Origin: Vulcanimicrobiota bacterium
Lineage (GTDB): Bacteria > Vulcanimicrobiota > Vulcanimicrobiia > Vulcanimicrobiales > Vulcanimicrobiaceae
Direction: 5' to 3'
Assembly (NCBI GenBank): GCA_003167055.1
Contig: PMUE01000179.1
Location: forward strand, 1-10,178
DNA length: 10,178 nt
Below, in pieces: positions 1-5,900 of the stretch. Under the pieces are notes generated by a model. The model was not told the origin of the DNA. It searched no databases and saw only the letters and a program-made list of their open reading frames with translations. A program made the position numbers and the translations under genes. The first letter of the stretch is position 1; every line of letters starts with the position of its first letter.

Positions 1-945
1 CGCGCCGACATGGACGCGCTGCCGATCACCGAAGACTCCGGCGAAGAGTATCGCTCCGAGGGCCCCGGCGTCATGCACGCCTGCGGGCACGACGGACACG
101 TCGCGATCCTGCTGGCGGCAGCCCGCACGTTGTGCGAGCGCAGGGCGGAGGTGCCGGGAACGCTCGTGTTCTGCTTTCAACCCGGCGAAGAGGGACCGGC
201 CGGCAACAAGCTGATGATCGACGACGGCGCGCTCGAGAATCCGCATGTCGATCGCTGCTTCGCGTTGCATCTCTACAGTGGCCTCGAGGTGGGCAAGGTC
301 GGGATTCGCGACGGCGCGTTCTTCGCGTCATCCGATCGCTTCACGCTCACGCTCAAAGGCCGCGGCGGCCACGGCGCGATGCCGCAGGTCACCGTCGATC
401 CGATCGTCGGCGCATCGCAACTGGTCACGATGTTGCAAACTATTGCGAGCCGCGAGATTGCGCCGAAAGATCCCGTGGTCGTCACGGTTGGCACGATGCA
501 CGCCGGCACGACGTTCAACGTCATTCCGGACAATGCGGAGATGACGGGAACGGTCCGCGCCTTCAGCGACGAGGTGCGACGTTCGATTCCCGAGCGCATG
601 GAACGCATGATCGAAGGTAACTGCGACGCGATGCGGCTTGATTATGATTTCGAATACTTGTGGGGCTATCCGCCGACGGTGAACGACCGGGCGATGAATG
701 ACGTGGTGCGCGCGGCCGCGTCACGCGCAATCGGCGAGGAGCACATCGTCGATCCGCACGACGTCGTGATGTGGGCGGAAGACATGTCGTACATGATGGA
801 GCTGCGACCGGGCGCCTATTTCGTCGTCGGCGTGCGCGGTCCGACGCTCGGCATCGAGCCGCAACACTCAGCGCGCTACGACATCGACGAACGCGCGCTC
901 GACGTAGGCTTCAAAATGATGGTGGAGCTGGCACTCATCGGCTAG
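1..945 (+). CDS. M20-family amidohydrolase (N-acyl-amino-acid amidohydrolase/HipO type), 5'-truncated by the window
   Basis: Zinc-dependent amidohydrolase that removes an acyl group from the nitrogen of an amino acid or related amide; it is probably cytosolic. Frame 1 is open from the first base, so the gene begins upstream, and roughly 80-100 N-terminal residues with the first metal His are missing. Visible family marks are RADMDALPI at the left edge (metal-bridging Asp region), MHACGHDGHVA (residues about 24-34, with the metal-binding Cys and His typical of the HipO/IAA-amino-acid hydrolase branch), FQPGEEG (catalytic Glu pair), the dimerisation-domain motif GRGGHGAMP, and the C-terminal QHSARYDIDERAL. 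No frameshift is seen. Its stop TAG (943-945) overlaps the stop of the convergent protease gene by four bases. The substrate cannot be read from sequence; hippurate, N-acetyl amino acids or IAA conjugates are all possible. The family assignment is secure. Confidence 0.93.
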   Translation, partial: RADMDALPITEDSGEEYRSEGPGVMHACGHDGHVAILLAAARTLCERRAEVPGTLVFCFQPGEEGPAGNKLMIDDGALENPHVDRCFALHLYSGLEVGKVGIRDGAFFASSDRFTLTLKGRGGHGAMPQVTVDPIVGASQLVTMLQTIASREIAPKDPVVVTVGTMHAGTTFNVIPDNAEMTGTVRAFSDEVRRSIPERMERMIEGNCDAMRLDYDFEYLWGYPPTVNDRAMNDVVRAAASRAIGEEHIVDPHDVVMWAEDMSYMMELRPGAYFVVGVRGPTLGIEPQHSARYDIDERALDVGFKMMVELALIG

Positions 946-2057
946 TTCGTCGCGATGATCAGGTGCATCGTGGCGAAATCGAACGTGACCGCCGTCTTGC
1001 GGAAGAACTCGTGCGACACGGTGCCGGCGACGGTAAACGGAAAGATGCCGTATTGGTCGTGGTCGGGAAAATAGACGCCGTCGAGGTCATCGACGGTGCA
1101 GGCGCCGATCGTAACGTTGGCGGTGAAGGGTAGCGACGAGACGGTGCCGCCGCCGCCGACGCCGCTATGCGGATGCGTCGCATCCACGCTGATTGCCGCG
1201 GCGTCGAGCGCCGTCTTGGTGAGCTGAACGCCGAACGTTCCGCCGGTATCGACGTTAAATAGCCCGGCAGGCCCATTGTTCGCGCGGCCTTGCACGAAGA
1301 TGAAGTGATCGCCGACCAGCCACATGGGGACGATTGTCGCTCCTTGCGCGGCGGCCTCGCGTTCAAACGACGACGATGCATCACGATCCGCAAGAATGAG
1401 TTCGCCGTGGCGGTAGTCGAGCGTCGCGAGGAAATGCGTGAAAAGCGCCGAGCCGAGGATGCCGTCGATGTGCGGGCCGCCGAGCGGGGGCACCGGAAGT
1501 ACGGAGGCAGGAACGTTGCTGAGTTGCCAACCGCCGAGATCGAGCCGGTCGACGGTGGTCTTCATGGTTTGCGCATGCTCGCCCCCGGCGAATGTTCCCT
1601 GACCCGCGCTGCTTGTTACCAGCCCAAGCGATTGGGCAAAGCCCGCGTCGAGAACGATGTTCGGCGCGCCGGTGTCGATCAGGAAATGTGCGTCGCGGCC
1701 GTTGACGCGCACGGCGATCATCGGGAGCGGATCGGTTTGGATGAATTTTACGACGGCGGGTCCGGTATGCGGCGCGACGCGGTCGATGGCACCATCGGTC
1801 CGCAGCGCGATCGTCGCTTGATTGGCGGCGATGTGGCTATCGTTCGGCGCGATCCGTTCAAGGACGGCAAGCCAACGCTGTGCGTCAGCGATATCGTCCG
1901 CGTAGATCGAGAGCCGCGTGAGCCCGAGCGCCGCAGCGGCGTCGTTCGGATTGGCTTGGATCGCTGCGGCATAGGCATTGCGTGCCGCGACAAAGTCGCC
2001 GGAACGAAATGCGGCGTCGGCGTCGATCGACGCCGCAAGGATCAGTGCGGCGAGCAC
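942..2057 (-). CDS. TPR-containing, two-lobed retropepsin-like aspartic protease, probably exported
   Basis: A 371-residue protein. Residues about 1-15 are a short hydrophobic stretch ending in ADA-A, plausible as a signal peptide but with no Lys/Arg in its n-region. Residues 16-75 look like TPR helices (AFRSGDFVAARNAYAAAIQ, ALGLTRL). Two aspartic-protease lobes follow: FLIDTGAPNIVLD (Asp128) with the partner DGILG (198-202), then LFNVDTGGTFGVQL (Asp270) with a more degenerate partner near 336-352. Retropepsins usually dimerise through one DTG each; here both are in one chain, as in bacterial clan AA proteins with tandem aspartyl-protease-2-type domains. The start is GTG, three bases after the TAG of the upstream phasin-like gene and in the same frame, so no earlier start exists. 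No strong Shine-Dalgarno is visible, which suggests coupling to the upstream gene. It is the last gene of a three-gene leftward operon. The target is unknown. Confidence 0.82.
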   Translation of the reverse strand: MLAALILAASIDADAAFRSGDFVAARNAYAAAIQANPNDAAAALGLTRLSIYADDIADAQRWLAVLERIAPNDSHIAANQATIALRTDGAIDRVAPHTGPAVVKFIQTDPLPMIAVRVNGRDAHFLIDTGAPNIVLDAGFAQSLGLVTSSAGQGTFAGGEHAQTMKTTVDRLDLGGWQLSNVPASVLPVPPLGGPHIDGILGSALFTHFLATLDYRHGELILADRDASSSFEREAAAQGATIVPMWLVGDHFIFVQGRANNGPAGLFNVDTGGTFGVQLTKTALDAAAISVDATHPHSGVGGGGTVSSLPFTANVTIGACTVDDLDGVYFPDHDQYGIFPFTVAGTVSHEFFRKTAVTFDFATMHLIIATN

Positions 2058-2060
2058 GCG

Positions 2061-2291
2061 CTATTGATCGCCGCGCAGGAACTTCTGGAGAAACTCGGAG
2101 CCCGACTTCATCGCCGACTCGAGGTTGTCGAGCGCGGCCTTGGTTTGTTCATTGGTGGCGTCGGCACTTTGCCGCGCTTCATCGATCAGGGTCGCGCGCA
2201 ATTTATCACTGTCGCCCAGCGCTTGGGCGATCTTCGCCTGCAACTCGCGCGCTTGCTCCATGGCTTTGTTCATAAAATCGTCGCTGCTCAC
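2061..2291 (-). CDS. small helical, phasin-like protein
   Basis: A 76-residue protein, Ala/Gln/Glu/Lys-rich and predicted to be almost entirely amphipathic helix (for example AMEQARELQAKIAQAL and NEQTKAALDNLESAMKSG), with no Cys, signal peptide or membrane segment. This composition resembles short phasin-type or other coiled-coil surface proteins, but no diagnostic motif is visible and the name is only a resemblance. The start is GTG at 2289-2291, overlapping the TGA of the upstream gene as GTGA, which suggests translational coupling. Its own TAG is followed by CGC and then the GTG of the protease gene in the same frame. The reading frame is well supported by its operon fit; the function is not. 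Confidence 0.68.
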   Translation of the reverse strand: MSSDDFMNKAMEQARELQAKIAQALGDSDKLRATLIDEARQSADATNEQTKAALDNLESAMKSGSEFLQKFLRGDQ

Positions 2292-2635
2292 GATGCATCC
2301 TCACTTTCCGTGACGGTAAGTACCCACCGGATTGCTCGCGCATACTGGTCCAACTCGCGAAGCGCCCGGTCGAATGCCCGGTAGGCGGCGTCCTCGCTCC
2401 AGCGTTTACCCGAACTGCGGGATAAATGTTTCCCATAGGAGAGGGCCGCCTCCAGCTGGCGCTCGATGGCCGGCCACTCATCGCGAAGCGCTCGCTCGGA
2501 GGCATCGCTCAACCGGTCGATCAGCGGCGGCGCCGGCAGGCCGGGGGCGTGCATCGCGCATTCGAGCCGCACCAGCGCGTACTCGCTACGCGCCGTGATG
2601 AACGAACCCAGGAGTTGCACGAGCCGAACGTCCAT
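2288..2635 (-). CDS. hypothetical helical protein, first gene of the leftward operon
   Basis: A 115-residue protein when started at the ATG at 2633-2635; an in-frame ATG nine bases upstream (2642-2644) would give 118. I prefer the shorter form because the upstream ATG lies inside the -10 box of the promoter at 2643-2671, so it would not be transcribed from there. The sequence is mostly helical and Arg/Glu/Ala-rich (LIDRLSDASERALRDEW, RAFDRALRELDQYARAIRW), with one Cys and no signal peptide or membrane span. I do not recognise a family. It ends in TGA within a four-base GTGA overlap with the phasin-like gene, and the aspartic protease follows, so the three are very probably co-transcribed. That it is a real gene is supported by the promoter, the overlap, and an open frame on the strand shared with its neighbours. 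Confidence 0.7.
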   Translation of the reverse strand: MDVRLVQLLGSFITARSEYALVRLECAMHAPGLPAPPLIDRLSDASERALRDEWPAIERQLEAALSYGKHLSRSSGKRWSEDAAYRAFDRALRELDQYARAIRWVLTVTESEDAS

Positions 2636-2640
2636 ATATT
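2635..2640 (+). promoter_or_regulatory. possible -10 box for the oxidoreductase gene
   Basis: TATATT ends five bases before the ATG at 2646, the spacing expected if transcription began at the start codon. No Shine-Dalgarno precedes that ATG, which is consistent with a leaderless message. No convincing -35 hexamer is found; TTGCAC at 2615-2620 is only 14 bases away. A weak call. Confidence 0.25.
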
Positions 2641-2642
2641 CC

Positions 2643-2671
2643 ATTATGTCCGATGTGCGACGCTATGTCAT
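2643..2671 (-). promoter_or_regulatory. sigma-70-like promoter for the 2635-942 operon
   Basis: Reading the minus strand, ATGACA (2671-2666) is followed by exactly 17 bases and then CATAAT (2648-2643). Each hexamer differs from consensus at one position. Initiation 6-8 bases past the -10 box falls at 2637-2635, on or beside the ATG at 2635, implying a leaderless or nearly leaderless mRNA. The element lies entirely within the start of the rightward oxidoreductase gene, whose ATG (2646-2648) is part of the -10 box. Confidence 0.6.
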
Positions 2672-3878
2672 CGTGGGGAATGGCTTTGCCGGGACGACGG
2701 CCGCTGAACAGTTACGAAAGCATGACCCAACGTGCGAGGTCACGCTCTTCGCCGACGAGCCCTATCCTCTATATAACCGCATTTCGCTCCCGCCGATGCT
2801 TCGCAAGCAGCTTCCCGAAGAGAAGGTGATGATGCGCAGTTTCGTCGCGCACGAGGCGAATGGCATCGCACTCAAGCTAGGAACGCGCGTCGACGCCATC
2901 GATACTGAAGGTCGAACGGTCGTTGCCGATGGCCGCGAATATCCGTTCGACGCCTTACTGATTGCGACCGGTGGCCGACCCAACCCCGCGCCGGCACCCG
3001 GCGGAACCGGCGCGAGCAACGTCTATAACTTCCAATACCTGGACGAGACACGCGCGATTTCCGAGCAGATCGACCGCTCGAAAAGTGCGGTCGCCATTGG
3101 CGGCTCGTTCATCGCCTACGAGCTGGCGGAGGCCTTTGCCTCGCGCAAGGTCGAGACGCACTGGATCATGCGCGGTCCGCACGTGTTGCATCGGCTGCTC
3201 GACGACGTTGCCGGCGAATTCGTGGATGAAGCCGCGCGCAACGACGGCGTGCACATGCACTACGGCGAGCAACTCGACGAGTTCATTCGCGACAACGGCG
3301 TCGTGACCAAGGTGCGCACGAAAAGTGGTCTCGAAATTGCTGCCGAGTGTTACGGCGTCGGCTTCGGTCTGACGATGAACACCGAAATCGTTGACGGCAC
3401 GCCGATCCAGGCCGGTAAGAACGGGATCCTGTGCAACGATCACCTCGAGACCAGCGTCCCCGGTATCTACGCGGCGGGCGACATCGCGGACTTCTACGAT
3501 CCAATTCTTGAGATGCGCTATCGCATGGGGACCTGGAACAACGCCGGTGCGCACGGCAAGGTGGTCGCGCAAAACATGATGGGCGGCAGCGAGAAATACC
3601 ACGACGTGCCGGAGTATTCGTCCTTGCTTTTCAAGGGTCAGACGATTACGCAGTTCGGGCTTTCACCTGACCTGCAGCCGGAACTCGAGGTTGCGCGCAA
3701 GATCGATAGCGAGAAGCGTTGGTATCGCGCGCTGTTCTTTTGGCAAGATCGTCTCGTCGGGGGCATCATGCTCGGCAAAGGCAACCGCGCCGGCAAGCGC
3801 AAGTACGTCGAAGCGATCAAGAGCAAAGAGACCTTCCCGAAACCGCAATGGGAAGCCATGCTCGACTGGACCGCCTAG
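2646..3878 (+). CDS. FAD/NAD(P)H-dependent oxidoreductase (rubredoxin/ferredoxin-reductase or NirB-N-terminal type)
   Basis: A 410-residue flavoprotein of the two-dinucleotide-fold class that passes electrons between NAD(P)H and a redox partner. The N-terminal FAD Rossmann motif is YVIVGNGFAGTTAAEQL (residues about 8-23), followed by LYNRISLPPMLRKQL, resembling the PYxRxxLp segment of NirB-like reductases. ATGGRPN (about 108-114), the second, NAD(P)-binding fold AVAIGGSFIAYELAEAF (about 148-164) and IYAAGDIADF (about 274-283, flavin-contacting Asp) follow in the expected order. The C-terminal interface domain holds FWQDRLVGGIMLGKGN. No redox-active CxxC is present, so it is not of the thioredoxin-reductase kind. 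The ATG at 2646 was chosen because family homology begins there; the frame stays open 60 codons further upstream, but that stretch is low-complexity antisense of another gene. It has no neighbouring rubredoxin or nitrite reductase, so the partner is unknown. Confidence 0.88.
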   Translation: MSDVRRYVIVGNGFAGTTAAEQLRKHDPTCEVTLFADEPYPLYNRISLPPMLRKQLPEEKVMMRSFVAHEANGIALKLGTRVDAIDTEGRTVVADGREYPFDALLIATGGRPNPAPAPGGTGASNVYNFQYLDETRAISEQIDRSKSAVAIGGSFIAYELAEAFASRKVETHWIMRGPHVLHRLLDDVAGEFVDEAARNDGVHMHYGEQLDEFIRDNGVVTKVRTKSGLEIAAECYGVGFGLTMNTEIVDGTPIQAGKNGILCNDHLETSVPGIYAAGDIADFYDPILEMRYRMGTWNNAGAHGKVVAQNMMGGSEKYHDVPEYSSLLFKGQTITQFGLSPDLQPELEVARKIDSEKRWYRALFFWQDRLVGGIMLGKGNRAGKRKYVEAIKSKETFPKPQWEAMLDWTA

Positions 3879-3899
3879 AGCGCGTTGCTTACGTCATCA

Positions 3900-4853
3900 T
3901 CACTCACACGTCTGTGTCGGTTCACCGACATTTACGGCTTTCACGCGATCATCGATCGTGAAGCTTAGAACAATTCGCGTAGACAAACTGCATGCGAGAT
4001 TGAATGCGCCGCCAAGAGTGACGTCTGCGTCAGGATTCGGAATGGATGCAGGCGTCCTGGCGAACATTTGTGCACAGGCACCCTCTTGTTTCGGGAGCGG
4101 CTCCCGCTGGTACGGCCACGCGCCACTCGACGGGTTGCTTCTATCACAGCCCCCAGCGAGAACCACCCGGTTCGCGTTAGTGACCACACGTGGTATTGCT
4201 AAACCCTTCACGAACGCGTAATTGTAGGCTGTCAGCCCTTGAGATCGGAGCATTTTGTATGCTGCGGCACGAGTCATCCCCGGAGTGATGTGCGAGCGTA
4301 TCCACTGCGCTTCTTTCGAGGCAAATGCGACACTTTCGTCGCTCGCAGTCGCGAGTGCCTTAGCGAACGATTCCCCCAGCGCGAATCGATCTGCACGGTT
4401 AGCGGGAGTGCTCGTATAGATGGCTTCGAGTGTCGAGCCAGCGGTTCCGTCGTCCATCACGGCCAACGCCATCGCTACAACATATTCTTCATATGCGCGC
4501 TGCGAGCTCACTAGGGCACGCGGGTCTGCGAACGGTCTTGCGTCGGAAGAGATCCAAATGATCTCGGTCGGAGCCGATCCCGGTTCACGCCCTTGATAAG
4601 AAACGTACCGCGCATCCGATGGCATGTCGGTCGGCTCTTTCTTGATCACTCTTATTGGTAGCGGCTGGTAGTTCAGCGCGTTGACTGCCCGTGTAAACGC
4701 ATCGATGTCGGCCCAACCAATCGCTCGACCTTGAACAGTGACGTGTATCGGCGCGCGTGGCGCCTCCTGTGCGGACGCCAAAACGGGCAGCACGCAGAGG
4801 GCTACCGCGGTCGCGGCGCAAAGCGCGGCGCTGCTCCTTGCAATGGTTTTCAT
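3900..4853 (-). CDS. exported protein of unknown function
   Basis: A 317-residue protein. It has a clear Sec signal peptide: MKTIAR, a hydrophobic core of about 18 residues, then LASA-Q with cleavage after residue 28. The mature part has four Cys, all in the C-terminal third (GGCDRS, EGACAQM, NLACSLS, QTCE), so two disulfides are possible. HITPGMTRAAAYKMLRSQG followed by RIVLSFTIDDRVKAVNV loosely recalls the helix-then-strand pattern of SmpA/BamE-like domains; this is a resemblance only. The ATG is supported by a Shine-Dalgarno six bases upstream. It is the last gene of the leftward operon, three bases after threonine aldolase. GC over 3901-4080 is about 53% by hand count, against about 65% in a sampled stretch of its neighbour, hinting at separate origin or relaxed constraint. 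It is separated by 21 bases from the convergent oxidoreductase. I do not recognise the family. Confidence 0.78.
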   Translation of the reverse strand: MKTIARSSAALCAATAVALCVLPVLASAQEAPRAPIHVTVQGRAIGWADIDAFTRAVNALNYQPLPIRVIKKEPTDMPSDARYVSYQGREPGSAPTEIIWISSDARPFADPRALVSSQRAYEEYVVAMALAVMDDGTAGSTLEAIYTSTPANRADRFALGESFAKALATASDESVAFASKEAQWIRSHITPGMTRAAAYKMLRSQGLTAYNYAFVKGLAIPRVVTNANRVVLAGGCDRSNPSSGAWPYQREPLPKQEGACAQMFARTPASIPNPDADVTLGGAFNLACSLSTRIVLSFTIDDRVKAVNVGEPTQTCE

Positions 4854-4856
4854 CGA

Positions 4857-5900
4857 TTACTCCCGCCGGGATGACAAAGCGGCGGACTTCACTGCCGCTA
4901 CGAACGCGTCGACGTCGGAATCAGAGGTGGCCCAGTGGGTCATCCAGCGCACTTCGGGCAGCGCTTCATCGAAGCAATAGAAGAAGAACTGTTGCTGCAC
5001 GCGCGCGATCGCTTCGCGTGAAAGCGTCGCGAAGATGGCGTTGGCACGCACCGGCCGGGTGATCGTGACGCCCGGGATGTCGCGTACACCTGCGTGCAGT
5101 CGCTGCGCCACTTGGTTGGCGTGTGAAGCGTAGCGCAGCCAGCGGTCGTCGGTGAGCAAGGCTTCGAATTGCGCCGAGATGTAGCGCATCTTCGAGGCGA
5201 GTTGCATGGCTTGTTTACGCACGTACGGCCCAACGTTCTCGCTCATCTCCGGGTGGAAGAAGCACACGGCTTCGCCGCCGAGCAGGCCGTTCTTGGTGCC
5301 GCCGAAGGTGAGCACGTCGACGCCAACGTTCTTGGTTATCTCGCATGGCGTGGCGCCGAGCGCGGCGGCGGCGTTGGCGATGCGCGCGCCGTCCACGTGA
5401 ACGATCAGGTCGTGATCATGCGCAAACGCGCACAGCTCGCGCAGTTCGCGTAGTTCGTAGACGTCCCCCCATTCGGTCGTGTTCGAAATGGAGATCACGC
5501 GAGGCTGCGGGTGGTGTTCGCCCCGCCCGGCGAGCAGATGCGGTTCGATGTCTGCGATGCGCAGCTTGCCGTCGGCAGTCGTAATCGGAATGACCTTCGA
5601 GCCCGTGAAACGCTCGAAGGCGCCGCATTCGTCGACTTGCAGATGTGCGGTCGACGGGGTGAGCACGGCTTCCCAGGGTCGCGTCACGCAACTGAGCGCA
5701 ATGATGTTCGCTCCGGTGCCGTTGAAGGCGAAATACACGTCGGTATCATCGCCGAAGTGCTCGCGAAATCGCGCCGTGGCCCGTAAGGTCCAGGCGTCGT
5801 CACCGTAGCCGACCGCATCCCCCTGGTTAGCCGCAACAATCGCCTGGAGAATTTCCGGCGCGATCGGGGCATTGTTGTCGCTTGCGAAACTGCGCTGCAT
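4857..5900 (-). CDS. ltaE: low-specificity threonine aldolase (PLP-dependent beta-eliminating lyase family)
   Basis: A cytosolic PLP enzyme that cleaves threonine or allo-threonine to glycine and acetaldehyde. It has 347 residues, the usual family length. Visible marks: SFASDNNAP at the N-terminus, GYGDDAWT (about 31-38), FNGTGANIIAL (phosphate-binding loop, about 59-69), STAHLQVDECGA (stacking His86), SISNTTEWGDVY, HVDGARIANA (Asp170 to the pyridine N, Arg173) and TFGGTKNG (PLP-binding Lys203). No key residue is missing. The ATG overlaps the TGA of the upstream nuclease gene by one base (TGATG), and the exported protein begins three bases after its TAA. It is the third gene of a four-gene leftward operon. 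Stereospecificity (L- or L-allo) cannot be read from sequence. The symbol is by family; orthology to E. coli LtaE is not proven. Confidence 0.92.
   Translation of the reverse strand: MQRSFASDNNAPIAPEILQAIVAANQGDAVGYGDDAWTLRATARFREHFGDDTDVYFAFNGTGANIIALSCVTRPWEAVLTPSTAHLQVDECGAFERFTGSKVIPITTADGKLRIADIEPHLLAGRGEHHPQPRVISISNTTEWGDVYELRELRELCAFAHDHDLIVHVDGARIANAAAALGATPCEITKNVGVDVLTFGGTKNGLLGGEAVCFFHPEMSENVGPYVRKQAMQLASKMRYISAQFEALLTDDRWLRYASHANQVAQRLHAGVRDIPGVTITRPVRANAIFATLSREAIARVQQQFFFYCFDEALPEVRWMTHWATSDSDVDAFVAAVKSAALSSRRE
4860..4867 (-). promoter_or_regulatory. Shine-Dalgarno of the exported-protein gene
   Basis: The minus strand reads GGCGGGAG, then six bases, then ATG (4853-4851). It lies at the very end of the threonine aldolase coding region, just before its TAA. 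This fixes the start of the exported protein and fits translation coupled to the upstream gene. Confidence 0.6.

Noticed and set aside
1290..2384. 364-codon open frame on the plus strand
   Set aside because: It is antisense to the aspartic protease and phasin-like genes, Arg/Gly-rich without motifs, and crosses several real gene borders.
2466..2645. 60-codon N-terminal extension of the oxidoreductase
   Set aside because: It is Ser/Arg-rich and matches no FAD-fold extension. The fold begins at MSDVRRYVIVGNGFAG from 2646, and the extension is antisense to the small helical gene.
2955..3602. 215-codon open frame on the minus strand
   Set aside because: It is antisense to the oxidoreductase and contains only complement-derived His/Val/Ala-rich sequence, with no start signal.
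3879..3899. Bidirectional terminator between the convergent oxidoreductase and exported-protein genes
   Set aside because: The 21-base gap contains no GC-rich inverted repeat and no T-run.
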